A stretch of 64,000 nucleotides of DNA from ZC4RG30 sp963777735. GTDB lineage: Bacteria; Pseudomonadota; Gammaproteobacteria; Steroidobacterales; Steroidobacteraceae. The stretch lies in the NCBI GenBank assembly GCA_963777735.1, contig CAVZRQ010000003.1, forward strand, positions 1 to 64,000. Reading direction: 5' to 3'. Below the pieces are notes generated by a model. It was not told the origin of the DNA, made no database searches, and saw nothing but the letters and a program-made list of their open reading frames with translations. The position numbers and the translations under genes are program-made. Below, piece after piece: positions 42,097 through 52,563 of this stretch. The number at the start of each line of letters is the position of its first letter. Within the stretch, counting starts at the first letter, position 1.

Positions 42097-43146
42097 TCAC
42101 GGGGCTCGACAACCCTGTTTCCTGCACATGGCGTGGATGTCGCGCAGCAAATCGGGCCCTTTGTACACAAACCCTGTGTAGATCTGCAAGAGATTCGCAC
42201 CAGCGCGCAGCATTTCCTGCGCGGCCATTCCGTCTGTAATGCCGCCTGCGCCGATAATGGCAGTGTCCGCACTAAGCGATGCCCGCAGCGCCCTGACCAC
42301 GCGCAGTGAATGCGGGAGAAGCGGTCGCCCGCTGACTCCGCCGGTCGCGTTAACCGGAACGCCATGCAATAGCACGCCGGTATCCGTGGTGGTGTTGGTG
42401 GCCACGACGCCATCGATCCCGAGTTCCCGTACCGCAGTGCTGATGGCGTTGAGTTCGGCGTCACTGAGGTCAGGTGCGATCTTCACCACCAGCGGGACGC
42501 GTTTGCCGTGCTGGCGTTCCAGCGTGTGTCGTTCCTGCAGCAAAGCACCGGCAATCCGCCGGAGCCCCTCTGCAGTTTGCAGGGCGCGCAAGCCGGGCGT
42601 ATTCGGAGAAGAGATGTTGACTGTCACGTAGTCGGCATGGGGATAGACCGCTCTGAAGCAGCGGAGATAGTCGTCGGCTGCGTGGTCGTTGGGTGTGTCT
42701 GCGTTCTTGCCGATGTTCACGCCGCAAATGCCAGTGAAAGTGCGGGTGCGTAACCGTTCTACCGCGTAGTCGACGCCCTTGTTGTTGAAGCCCATGCGAT
42801 TGATGACCGCGAGGTCGGCCGGTGCCCGGAAGAGCCGCGGCCGGGGGTTGCCTGCCTGCGGGCGTGGAGTGATGGTTCCGATCTCCAGGAATCCGAATCC
42901 GAGCCCACCCAGTGCATCGATGAAATCGCCGTTCTTGTCGCATCCTGCAGCCAAACCGAGCAGCGTCGGAAAGGTGAGTCCCAGGCATTGAGTAGCGAGC
43001 CCCTCTGGTCCTGGTCGTGAGCCCGATCCCAATAGTGCCTGGGAGATCTGCAGCGAATGAAGTGCCAGCGAATGAGCCGTTTCCGCTTCGATGTATCGAA
43101 GAATTGGTTGGGCCAGGTCAAACAGTCCAGAAGCGAGGGAGTTCAA
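42097..43146 (-). CDS. pyrD: Dihydroorotate dehydrogenase (quinone), class 2
   Basis: Membrane-associated FMN enzyme of pyrimidine synthesis. 349 residues starting at TTG 43146. An N-terminal helix for quinone access (LFDLAQPILRYIEAETAHSL) marks class 2. FMN and catalytic motifs are LLGLAAGCDKNGDFIDALGG, GFLEIGTITPRPQ, NRMGFNNKG, VNISSPNTPG with the catalytic Ser, and VVKIAPDLSD. It sits between the iron-permease-like gene (16 bp) and the esterase (7 bp). Confidence 0.95.
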   Translation of the reverse strand: MNSLASGLFDLAQPILRYIEAETAHSLALHSLQISQALLGSGSRPGPEGLATQCLGLTFPTLLGLAAGCDKNGDFIDALGGLGFGFLEIGTITPRPQAGNPRPRLFRAPADLAVINRMGFNNKGVDYAVERLRTRTFTGICGVNIGKNADTPNDHAADDYLRCFRAVYPHADYVTVNISSPNTPGLRALQTAEGLRRIAGALLQERHTLERQHGKRVPLVVKIAPDLSDAELNAISTAVRELGIDGVVATNTTTDTGVLLHGVPVNATGGVSGRPLLPHSLRVVRALRASLSADTAIIGAGGITDGMAAQEMLRAGANLLQIYTGFVYKGPDLLRDIHAMCRKQGCRAP

Positions 43147-43162
43147 CGGTTACCTGTTCGTA

Positions 43163-43573
43163 TCAGTACGCAGGGGAGTCCGTATCATCCACGCCATTGT
43201 CCTGATTCTTGCGCGCGGCTGTAGCCAGCAACTGGTAGCGTTTCCTGAATGCCTGAATCGCTTCCTCGTCCAGTTCTTCCAGATCAAGCAGCGCGTTGTG
43301 TGCGCCCTTCGTGGCACGGATGAGCTCGTCCAGTTTCACCTGCATCGCTTCGGTGTCGCGGTTCTGGGTGTTCTGAATCAGGAACACCATCAGGAAGGTG
43401 ATGATGGTCGTGCTGGTGTTGATCACCAGCTGCCAGGTGTCGCTGAAGCCGAAGATGGGGCCGGAGACCAGCCACACGACGATGACCAGCGCGGCCAGCA
43501 CGAATGTTCCCGGCTTCCCGCAGAGTCGGGACGCCTTCTTGGCGAAACCCGTGTAGGACGCGCTGGTTTTCAA
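43163..43573 (-). CDS. Low-affinity iron permease family protein
   Basis: 136 residues starting at TTG 43573, with a good AGGTGAGG ribosome site. Two membrane helices: TFVLAALVIVVWLVSGPIFG and INTSTTIITFLMVFLIQNTQ, followed by NRDTEAMQVKLDELIRA, the strongly conserved family signature. Despite the family name, transport activity in bacteria is not established. First gene of a probable operon with pyrD and the esterase. Confidence 0.85.
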   Translation of the reverse strand: MKTSASYTGFAKKASRLCGKPGTFVLAALVIVVWLVSGPIFGFSDTWQLVINTSTTIITFLMVFLIQNTQNRDTEAMQVKLDELIRATKGAHNALLDLEELDEEAIQAFRKRYQLLATAARKNQDNGVDDTDSPAY

Positions 43574-43591
43574 GTCCTCACCTGTAGTGGA

Positions 43592-43620
43592 AACGGCCGC
43601 CGCAAGCGGCGGCGGCCGTT
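43592..43620 (-). terminator. Strong GC hairpin after the SDR gene
   Basis: AACGGCCGCCGC (43592–43603) pairs perfectly with GCGGCGGCCGTT (43609–43620) around a 5-nt loop. It begins 4 bp downstream of the SDR stop on the minus strand and is followed by TTTCC, so it is probably a terminator isolating the SDR gene from the iron-permease/pyrD genes. Confidence 0.7.
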
Positions 43621-43624
43621 GATT

Positions 43625-44770
43625 TCAGATCCCCTGGATGTTGCGCTTGCGCGTGGCCCGGCGATGCGCCACTTCCTGCACGTAGATCGGCGTGCGGTAG
43701 TAGCGGTCGCGGCCGGCGGCGATGTTCTCCGGCATCGGGGTGAACGCCACCATCGATTCGGCCATCGCCATGCCGCGCGCTTCCACGCCCGGCTGGTATT
43801 CGGGCGCCGGGAAGATCCACATGTCGTTGTTGATGATGCCGTTGACCACCAGACGGCCCACGGTGAGTGGATCCTGCGGACGTGCCCACATCGGCGTGGC
43901 CGGTGCAGCAGCCGGACGCGCACCGCCTGCGGCACCGGGCGCGCCGGGTGGGCGTGCAGCCGTGCTCGGTGGGCGTGGCGCGTTGGCGGCAGTGGCCGCA
44001 TCGTTCTTCAGCGCGTCCGGGCGATAACTTTCGCTGCGGCCGATGTTGGTGGTGGTCATGCCCGGCACCAGGTTCGAGGTGCCGATGTTCGTCGCGCGCA
44101 GATCGTGGCGCATCTGTTCCATGAGGCCGGTCACGGCGAGCTTCGTGACCGCATAGATGCCGGCGGTACCGAGCAGCACGCCATCGGTGGAAGAGGTGGT
44201 GACGATGTGGCTGCCTTCCTTGTGCGCCAGCATGCGCGGCACGAAGGTGCGCACGCCGTACACGGGGCCCCAGAAGTTCACGCCCATGGCCCAGTCCCAG
44301 TCCTTGTACGAGCCTTCGACGACCTTGGTCATCACGCCGACACCGGCGTTGTTGACGAGGATGTGGACCTTGCCGAATTTCTTCTCGATTTCGTCGGCCT
44401 TGCGCTCCCAGTCTTCACGCACCATCACGTCGTGCACCATGGTGCTCACGCGCGGGTCGTTGGCGGGGAACATCTTCAGCGCATCGGCAAACTGCGCGTC
44501 GTTGTAATTGCCGAGAATCACCCGCGCGCCGGCTTCATGCAGCGCGCGTGCGATGCCAAGACCGATGCCGCTGGAGCCACCGGTGACATAGGCCACCTTG
44601 TCTTTCACATCGGTGATCGGCGGTGCCTGGTGCGGGCCCAGGTTGGTGGGCAACGCCGCTTCGGCAGCAGAAGCAGCTTCGGGGGCGATCTGGCCGAGCA
44701 GGCCTGCGGTGCCGGCAGTTACCGCCACGCCGCCCAGAATCTGGCGGCGGTTCACTTTCTTCTTGTCCAT
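43625..44770 (-). CDS. Short-chain dehydrogenase with Tat-like signal peptide
   Basis: 381 residues from ATG 44770. N-terminus MDKKKVNRRQILGG then a hydrophobic stretch ending at AASAAEA: a twin-arginine-like export signal, unusual for an SDR. The Rossmann motif is VTGGSSGIGLGIARAL, followed by LVNNAGVGV, catalytic Ser in TTSSTDG and YAVTK with Tyr and Lys. An Ala/Pro-rich insert of about 35 residues lies near 275–310. The C-terminal region after it (GRDRYYRTPIYVQEVAHRRA) is not typical of short SDRs. Substrate unknown. Confidence 0.82.
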   Translation of the reverse strand: MDKKKVNRRQILGGVAVTAGTAGLLGQIAPEAASAAEAALPTNLGPHQAPPITDVKDKVAYVTGGSSGIGLGIARALHEAGARVILGNYNDAQFADALKMFPANDPRVSTMVHDVMVREDWERKADEIEKKFGKVHILVNNAGVGVMTKVVEGSYKDWDWAMGVNFWGPVYGVRTFVPRMLAHKEGSHIVTTSSTDGVLLGTAGIYAVTKLAVTGLMEQMRHDLRATNIGTSNLVPGMTTTNIGRSESYRPDALKNDAATAANAPRPPSTAARPPGAPGAAGGARPAAAPATPMWARPQDPLTVGRLVVNGIINNDMWIFPAPEYQPGVEARGMAMAESMVAFTPMPENIAAGRDRYYRTPIYVQEVAHRRATRKRNIQGI

Positions 44771-44836
44771 GATCAATCCCCCGTTAGGTAATCCGCCGAT
44801 CATAGGGGAGTCGTGCGGGCGCGGGAACTGCAGGAC

Positions 44837-45328
44837 TCAGCCGAGTACCTGCGGATTCAGCTGCCATGCCATGTAATTCAGGGCCCCGGCGAAGGTGACC
44901 CAGCCGAGATAGGGAAGCAGCAGCCCGCCGGCCAGCGGATGGTGGCGCCAGAAGGCGGCGAGTGTTGCGGCGATCAGCAGCCACAGCAGCGCGAGGCAGG
45001 CGAAAGACCATGCCCCCATCCGCCATCCGAAAAACAGCCAGCTCCACAGTGCATTGAAGACCAGCTGCACGAGGAACAGCGTCAGTGCCACGCGTGCGCC
45101 ATGAAAGCCGTGGCGCCGCCATACCAGGCATGCCGCAACGGCCATGGCGAGGTACAGCACTGTCCAGGCGGGGCCGAACAGCCATGCGGGTGGCGCCCAG
45201 GCGGGCAATTGCAGTTGCCCATAGAAGCCGGCTGCGTTGCGGGTTGCGGCCGCGCCGATGGCGGCAGCCACGAAGGTGGCGGCGAACCAGCCGGCAAAGG
45301 CGGGAAGCCTGCTGCGCAGTGGCGTCAC
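44837..45328 (-). CDS. tspO: TspO/MBR family tryptophan-rich sensory protein
   Basis: 163 residues, five membrane helices, starting at GTG 45328. Conserved motifs are LQLPAWAPPAWLFGPAWTVL (Trp/Pro-rich loop), FNALWSWLFFGWRMG and a C-terminal YLGWVTFAGALNYMAWQLN. TspO proteins bind porphyrins and cholesterol-like ligands in the cytoplasmic or outer membrane. The start overlaps the stop of the gene upstream (GTGA). Confidence 0.93.
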   Translation of the reverse strand: MTPLRSRLPAFAGWFAATFVAAAIGAAATRNAAGFYGQLQLPAWAPPAWLFGPAWTVLYLAMAVAACLVWRRHGFHGARVALTLFLVQLVFNALWSWLFFGWRMGAWSFACLALLWLLIAATLAAFWRHHPLAGGLLLPYLGWVTFAGALNYMAWQLNPQVLG

Positions 45329-45765
45329 TTCTTGCCGAACAGGCGGGCGAGGAAGCCTTGCTTGCGCGGCGGCTGGGTGACGCGCGCGACGGGTTTCGGT
45401 TTGGGCTTGGGCGCGACCCGCATGACAGGTGTGCGGGTGTCGTAGGGATTGAAGCTGCGTCGGCTATGGGAGGCAGGGTCTTGTTCGCCGGGGTTGCCGG
45501 ACTTCCGCGCATTCTGCCCGGCACCAGCATTGCGACCGGAGTCAGCCGCGGCTGCATTCGCGGCTTCTGCTTCTTCCTTTTTCTTGTCGTCATCGGCCAG
45601 GGAAAGGCCGGGAAGCTCCAGGCGCTTCAACAGCAGCGAGGTGGATTCCAGGGCGTGCCGGCCCGAATCGGCAGCCCATTCCCAGATGGCGCGCCCGGTG
45701 GAGTCGTGGCGCACACGCCCGGCGGGCTTCGGGGCTTCGTCGTTGCTGTTCTCTGGTGGAGACAC
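45325..45765 (-). CDS. Hypothetical protein with disordered, basic C-terminus
   Basis: 146 residues starting at GTG 45765. It is hydrophilic: an N-terminal GRVRHDSTGRAIWEWAADSG segment looks like a short conserved motif, a charged middle (DDDKKKEEAEAANAAAADSG) and a basic Pro/Lys-rich tail (PKPKPKPVARVTQPPRKQGF) ending LARLFGKK. No signal peptide or membrane helix. Translationally coupled to tspO. Function unknown. Confidence 0.7.
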   Translation of the reverse strand: MSPPENSNDEAPKPAGRVRHDSTGRAIWEWAADSGRHALESTSLLLKRLELPGLSLADDDKKKEEAEAANAAAADSGRNAGAGQNARKSGNPGEQDPASHSRRSFNPYDTRTPVMRVAPKPKPKPVARVTQPPRKQGFLARLFGKK

Positions 45766-45805
45766 GATTTCACGTTTCCTGAAGCGAAATCAGAGCCCGA
45801 TCTTA

Positions 45806-45842
45806 CTCTCCCGGATCGGGAGAGCTGAGCGTATCTTAAGAT
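45806..45842. promoter_or_regulatory. Hairpin and palindrome in a divergent promoter region
   Basis: CTCTCCCG-GAT-CGGGAGAG (45806–45824) and the perfect palindrome ATCTTAAGAT (45833–45842) lie between the divergent hypothetical gene and the Vgb-like gene. They could be a leader hairpin and an operator or promoter element. No binding protein can be named. Confidence 0.4.
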
Positions 45843-45872
45843 TCCGGGTGCAAGGCAAGATGAGGAACCGGA

Positions 45873-46940
45873 ATGGGGCGGAGATTTCAGCTGGCCGCAG
45901 CGTTGGGTTGCCTGGCAGTGGTTGCGGGTGCAGCAGAGCAGCGTTGGCTGGCCGCGAACGATCGGGGGCTGGTCACGGATGGCCGCGTGCAGGCGCTGGC
46001 GCTGCCGAATGCCAACAGTGGCCCGACCACGTTGGCCATCGCTCCGGATGGGCACATCTGGTTCACCGAAGGCCAGGGCAATCGCATCGGGCGCATGAAT
46101 CCCGCTGGCAATGGCCTCGTGGAATTCCCGCTGCCGCATGCCGACAGCTCACCCCGCATCATCGCGCTGGGTGCGGATGGCAACCTGTGGTTCTCCGAGC
46201 ACACGGGCAATCGCATCTCGCGCATCACGCCTGCCGGCGTCATCACCGGATTCGATATTCCGACGCCGGCGAGCCAGCCGCGCGCCATCGCGCTCGGTGC
46301 GGACGGCAATATCTGGTTCGGTGAATTCGCAGGTGGCAAGGTGGGGCGCATCACGCCGCAGGGTGTGATCACCGAGTTTGCGCTGCCCACGCCCAACAGC
46401 GGTCCGCGCGCGCTGGCTGCCGGGCCAGATGGCAACATCTGGTACTCCGCGTATCGCGCCAGCAAGATCGGGCGCATCACCCCAAACGGCGAGATCACCG
46501 AGTTCACGCTGCCGCGTCCGAACTCGGGGCCGGGCGACATCACTGCGGGAGCGGATGGCGCCATGTGGTTCGTGGAGCTGTCGGGCAACATGGATGGGAT
46601 GCAGGCGGACGGCGCGCGCGTGGGACGCATCACGATGGAAGGCAAGGTCACCGAGTTCGAGATGCCGGGCAAATCGCCATCACCCATCAACATCGCCGTG
46701 GGGCCCGATCGAAACATCTGGTACACGCGCGGGTCGAAGGTGGGGCGCGTGTTGCCGAATGGCGAAATCTCCGAGTTCGAACTGGGCGAGGGCGCGCGCG
46801 GTTCGGGGCTTTCTGCCGGCAGCGACCGCCAGCCGCCCGCACGCCTGGTGAATCGGCTGTATGTGGCCGACAGCGGTGGCAACCGGATCCTGTGGCTGGA
46901 GTTCGGCGCGGCAGCGAAGGAAGTATCATCCACACCATGA
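45873..46940 (+). CDS. Virginiamycin B lyase-like beta-propeller protein
   Basis: 355 residues with a signal peptide ending near AGAAEQRW. Seven-bladed propeller repeats of the streptogramin lyase type, each with the pattern DGNIWF…NRIGRITP…ITEF: for example APDGHIWFTEGQGNRIGRM, ALGADGNLWFSEHTGNRISR and AAGPDGNIWYSAY. Vgb opens type B streptogramins, but most chromosomal exported homologues have no known substrate. The stop overlaps the start of the next small gene (ATGA). Confidence 0.85.
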   Translation: MGRRFQLAAALGCLAVVAGAAEQRWLAANDRGLVTDGRVQALALPNANSGPTTLAIAPDGHIWFTEGQGNRIGRMNPAGNGLVEFPLPHADSSPRIIALGADGNLWFSEHTGNRISRITPAGVITGFDIPTPASQPRAIALGADGNIWFGEFAGGKVGRITPQGVITEFALPTPNSGPRALAAGPDGNIWYSAYRASKIGRITPNGEITEFTLPRPNSGPGDITAGADGAMWFVELSGNMDGMQADGARVGRITMEGKVTEFEMPGKSPSPINIAVGPDRNIWYTRGSKVGRVLPNGEISEFELGEGARGSGLSAGSDRQPPARLVNRLYVADSGGNRILWLEFGAAAKEVSSTP

Positions 46941-47140
46941 AGCGTCATGAACCGATGAAGTTCTCCAACCGCGTGCTGATGGTGATCACGCCGCTGGGCG
47001 TGGCCATCGGGCTCTACGAGGCCTGGCATCTGGCTGGTTGGCTGGTGGCGCTGATGGCGGCACAGTTCCTCATTCTGGGCATTGTCGGTGTGAAGCTGCT
47101 GCGCACCGCGCGGCGCGAATCGAGGGAGCAGCAGCAGTGA
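46937..47140 (+). CDS. Small two-helix membrane protein
   Basis: 67 residues: basic start MKRHEPMKFSNR, a first helix VLMVITPLGVAIGLYEAW, a second helix LVALMAAQFLILGIVGVKLL and a basic tail. No family recognised. It is coupled by ATGA to the propeller gene and by GTGA to the thioredoxin lipoprotein gene, so the three are co-translated. That arrangement supports it being a real gene. Confidence 0.7.
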   Translation: MKRHEPMKFSNRVLMVITPLGVAIGLYEAWHLAGWLVALMAAQFLILGIVGVKLLRTARRESREQQQ

Positions 47141-48723
47141 GCGCCCTTCGGGCCCGGGGCGCGCTGGCGTTGTCGCTGGTGTTCGTCCTGGCGGGATGCG
47201 GCGGCAAGCCGGATGCATCCTCCGGTGCGGCGACGGCTGCGGCGCCAGTCGCTGCGGCAAATACCATCGAGTGGTTCGACGGCGATGTCACCGCGGCTTT
47301 CGCGCAGGCCACCAGCAGCGGCAAACCGGTGTTTCTGTATTGGGGTGCGTCGTGGTGCCCGCCTTGTCATGAACTGCAGGCCACCGTGTTCTCGCGCCCG
47401 GATTTCATCGCGAAGACGCAGTTGTTCGTGCCCGTGTACATCGACGGCGATGCGCCCGGCGCGCAGAAACTGGGCGATGAGTTCCGCGTGAGCGGCTACC
47501 CGAGCGTGGTGGTGCTGCGCGCCGACCGAACCGAGCTGGCACGCATCAATGGCGGCATGGATCTCGCGCAATACGCCGAAGTGCTGGATCTGGTGCTGGG
47601 CGATGTGCGGCCGGTGGCCGAGATCCTGGCTTCCCTGCAGGCCGATGCCGTGCCGCTCGCGCGGGACGATTGCCGGCGGCTGGCCTTCAATGGCTGGGAG
47701 TTTGATGGCACGCCGGTTGAGATCAGCACGACGGCCACGCAGCTGCAGCGGGCTGTGGAGCGCTGCCCGGCCGATGCGCCGGTGGAACGCGCGCGGCTCG
47801 TCGCCTTTGCGGCTGCCGCGGCCACCGATGCCGAAGCGGAACAGATCGGCAAAGGCGCGAAGCCCGGACCACAACTGAAGGCGCTGGTGCAGGCCGTGAA
47901 CGCACAGCTCGCGGATCACGCGACGGCGCAGGAAGCCGCCGATGCCCTGCAGTATCTGGGCAGCGATTTCTTCAAGGCGGCGAAACGCGCTGCGCCCGCG
48001 CAGATGCCGCAGCTGTTGGCACGCTGGTCGGCCGTGATGGATGGCGCTGCCGCCGATGCGCGTTTCTCCGAGACCGACCAGCTCGTCGCCGTGGGCATGA
48101 AGCTGCGCGCCATCAAACTGCTGGGCGACGACACGCTTCCCGCCGAGCCTGCCGCGGCGGCGCGCCGCCGCGTGGAAGCTGCTCTGGCTCGGGGCCAGAC
48201 CGGCTACGCCCGGGCCGGTGTGGTGAACTCATCGCTGTTCGTGCTGGATCAGCTGGGCGATCTCGACGGGCTCTACGCGTTGGCCGAAGCGGAGATGAAG
48301 ACTTCGAAGTATCCGTACTACTACATGCTCGATCTGGCGAGCATCGAGGAAGAGCGGGGCAACAAGGAGCAGGCGGTGGTGTGGCTCGAACGCGCGTACA
48401 CCGAGTCGCAGGGTGCTGCCACGCGTTTCCAGTGGGGCACGGAGTATGTGATGGGCCTGCTGCGCATGCAGCCGCGGGAGCAAACCCGCATCCGTGATGT
48501 GACGCTTGCGGTGCTGGGTGAGCTCGATGGTCCGGACCGGATTCATCGGCGCTCGGCCAGGCGGCTCGAAAAACTCGATCAGCAGTTGCAGGCCTGGAGC
48601 AAGGGCGGCAAGCAGGCGCAGACCATGGCAGCGCTGCGTGCACGGCGTGATGCGCTGTGTGCGGCCATTCCCGCTGGGGATGCCGCGCGCAAGGATTGCG
48701 AGTCGTTTCTCGCTAAGCGCTAG
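47137..48723 (+). CDS. Thioredoxin-fold lipoprotein
   Basis: 528 residues from GTG 47137. Lipoprotein signal: SLVFVLAGCGG with lipobox LAGC. Residues about 45–165 are a thioredoxin-like domain with active site WGASWCPPCHELQ and the cis-Pro region SGYPSVVVLR. The remaining about 350 residues are helical and repeat-like (TPR-like), with YYYMLDLASIEEERGNKEQA. Likely a periplasmic disulphide reductase or assembly factor. The 3' end overlaps the convergent RIO-kinase gene by 11 bp. Confidence 0.8.
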   Translation: MSALRARGALALSLVFVLAGCGGKPDASSGAATAAAPVAAANTIEWFDGDVTAAFAQATSSGKPVFLYWGASWCPPCHELQATVFSRPDFIAKTQLFVPVYIDGDAPGAQKLGDEFRVSGYPSVVVLRADRTELARINGGMDLAQYAEVLDLVLGDVRPVAEILASLQADAVPLARDDCRRLAFNGWEFDGTPVEISTTATQLQRAVERCPADAPVERARLVAFAAAAATDAEAEQIGKGAKPGPQLKALVQAVNAQLADHATAQEAADALQYLGSDFFKAAKRAAPAQMPQLLARWSAVMDGAAADARFSETDQLVAVGMKLRAIKLLGDDTLPAEPAAAARRRVEAALARGQTGYARAGVVNSSLFVLDQLGDLDGLYALAEAEMKTSKYPYYYMLDLASIEEERGNKEQAVVWLERAYTESQGAATRFQWGTEYVMGLLRMQPREQTRIRDVTLAVLGELDGPDRIHRRSARRLEKLDQQLQAWSKGGKQAQTMAALRARRDALCAAIPAGDAARKDCESFLAKR

Positions 48724-49564
48724 CCTCCGCCAGCCGCCGCGCGCGATCCTCGGCGATGAGCCGTTCTTCCTCGATGTGCGCGAGCACGCCTTCCACATCG
48801 GCGGCCGTCTCGTCGAATTCGAAATGCCCGGTCAGTTCGGTGGAGGGCGTCAGCTGCCCGGCGCTGTAGTGCGCCCAGATCTCGTGTGCGTAATGGGTGT
48901 CGAGCAGTTCGGGCGCGCTGCGGCCGAAGGTATCGCGCAGGTTGTTCACGTCGCGTTCGAACAGCGCGAAGGCATTGTTGTTGCTCGCCGCGTCCACCGC
49001 CTGCGGCAGGTCGATGATTACCGGACCCGTGGCATCCACCAGCACGTTGAATTCGGAAAGATCGCCGTGGATGATGCCGGCGCAGAGCATCAGCACCACC
49101 TGCTTCAGCATGAACTGGTGCCACTCGCGGGCCTGCTCCGGCGCGATCTCGAGATCCCCCAGGCGCGGGGCGACGCCGCCCTCGGCATCCCGGATCAATT
49201 CCATCAGCAGCACGCCGTCGAAGATGCCGAAGGGCTTCGGCACGCGCACGCCGGCGCGGTCGAGCGCGTACAGCGCATCCACTTCTGCGTTCTTCCACTG
49301 GGATTCGGCCAGCTCGCGGCCATGCTTGCCGCCGCCGCGCAGCGCGCGCGCATCGCGGCTGCCGCGGGTCTTGCGGCCTTCCTGGTATTCGGCAAGACGA
49401 TGGAAGCCGCGCTCGTTGGCATCCTTGTAGACCTTGGCGCAGCGGATCTCCTCGCCACAGGCCACGAGGAACACCGAGGCTTCCTTGCCGCTGCGCAGGC
49501 GGCGCACGACGGCATCGATGATGCCGTCGTCGAGCAGGGGCTGGAGTTGCTTGGGTGCCTTCAT
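48713..49564 (-). CDS. RIO1-family atypical serine kinase
   Basis: 283 residues, no membrane segment. SGKEASVFLVACGEEIRCAK is the RIO nucleotide loop with its Lys; the catalytic loop is IIHGDLSEFNVLVD (Asp and Asn); the metal-binding loop is VIIDLPQAVD. RIO kinases mature small ribosomal subunits in eukaryotes and archaea; the bacterial role is not settled. Single gene between a convergent neighbour and osmC (13 bp downstream), which may be co-transcribed. Confidence 0.9.
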   Translation of the reverse strand: MKAPKQLQPLLDDGIIDAVVRRLRSGKEASVFLVACGEEIRCAKVYKDANERGFHRLAEYQEGRKTRGSRDARALRGGGKHGRELAESQWKNAEVDALYALDRAGVRVPKPFGIFDGVLLMELIRDAEGGVAPRLGDLEIAPEQAREWHQFMLKQVVLMLCAGIIHGDLSEFNVLVDATGPVIIDLPQAVDAASNNNAFALFERDVNNLRDTFGRSAPELLDTHYAHEIWAHYSAGQLTPSTELTGHFEFDETAADVEGVLAHIEEERLIAEDRARRLAEASA

Positions 49565-49577
49565 GCGGGCCTGGTCT

Positions 49578-50012
49578 TCAGCCGGTGATCACTTCGGTAA
49601 ACAGTTCGCGGGTGCCGTTCAGCGAGTTGGTGATCAGGCAGCCGTGCTCGGCCTTCTCCAGCAGCAGCTTCGCCTTCGCTTCATCGGCGCCTGCCGGCAC
49701 CTGCAGCGTGGCGCGTGTGACGAAGCCCGTGAATCGCGTCGGGCCATCCACACGTGCGAGTGTGCCTTCCACCGAACAGGAGAGCCCCGTCCATTCGAAC
49801 TTCGATGCCCGCGCCACGGCGCGGAAAGTGAGGATGAAGCAATCGGCCACGGCGGCACACAGCAGGGTTTCCGGCGACCACACGCCACCCGGGCCATCAA
49901 ACTGCGGCGGCGGCGCGGTGGCGAGGTCGGGCAGGCCTTCGCTGCTCAGGGTGACCTGACCCTCGGTGCGGGCAGTGGCGCTGACCTGGTAAAGATGAGG
50001 GTAGGGATGCAT
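49578..50012 (-). CDS. OsmC/Ohr-family protein
   Basis: 144 residues from ATG 50012. Features of the OsmC fold: VWSPETLLCAAVADCFILTF, containing the reactive cysteine, and EHGCLITNSL, the second cysteine region. Ohr/OsmC proteins reduce organic hydroperoxides using two cysteines; both are visible here. The gene is preceded by the rpoD terminator hairpin and followed after 13 bp by the RIO kinase. Confidence 0.85.
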   Translation of the reverse strand: MHPYPHLYQVSATARTEGQVTLSSEGLPDLATAPPPQFDGPGGVWSPETLLCAAVADCFILTFRAVARASKFEWTGLSCSVEGTLARVDGPTRFTGFVTRATLQVPAGADEAKAKLLLEKAEHGCLITNSLNGTRELFTEVITG

Positions 50013-50033
50013 GGCTGTCTCCTTGTGCGGGGG

Positions 50034-50064
50034 AAGAAAAAGGCCCGCTCTGGAGGCGGGCCTT
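50034..50064 (-). terminator. Rho-independent terminator of rpoD
   Basis: On the minus strand AAGGCCCGC (complement of 50056–50064) pairs with GCGGGCCTT (complement of 50040–50048) around a 7-nt loop, followed by a run of T. It lies 28 bp beyond the rpoD stop. Confidence 0.85.
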
Positions 50065-50091
50065 GCTCTGTAGCTTCGCGTTACCGCGGGC

Positions 50092-52359
<2,268 letters not shown>

Positions 52360-52563
52360 GAGGGCTCCAGGCTGGTCGGTTAGGGTCGCTTGAGCGAACC
52401 GCGAATTCTAACGGCGAAGCGGGAATATCGCCACGCGTGCGGACAATATTTGATCACCCCTCAGGCATAACGCCTGTTTGGCATGATCCTTTCCGGTGAA
52501 TCTGCTGCGGCGAAGGGCCTGAGGGTGATTCGCAAGGTTAGATTTGGGGCAGAGGCAGAAGTT
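52360..52563. other. rpoD upstream region with long imperfect inverted repeat
   Basis: This 204-bp gap between dnaG and rpoD has no gene and no tRNA. GATCACCCCTCAGGC (52452–52466) is complementary, with a single bulge, to GCCTGAGGGTGAT (52517–52529). They are separated by about 50 nt, so transcripts from rpoD or read-through from dnaG could fold here. The rpoD promoter should lie here; I cannot place it with confidence. Confidence 0.45.

Noticed and set aside
52360..52563. tRNA gene beside rpoD, as in some enterobacteria
   Set aside because: No cloverleaf, no TTCRANNC box and no acceptor pairing can be found in this gap.
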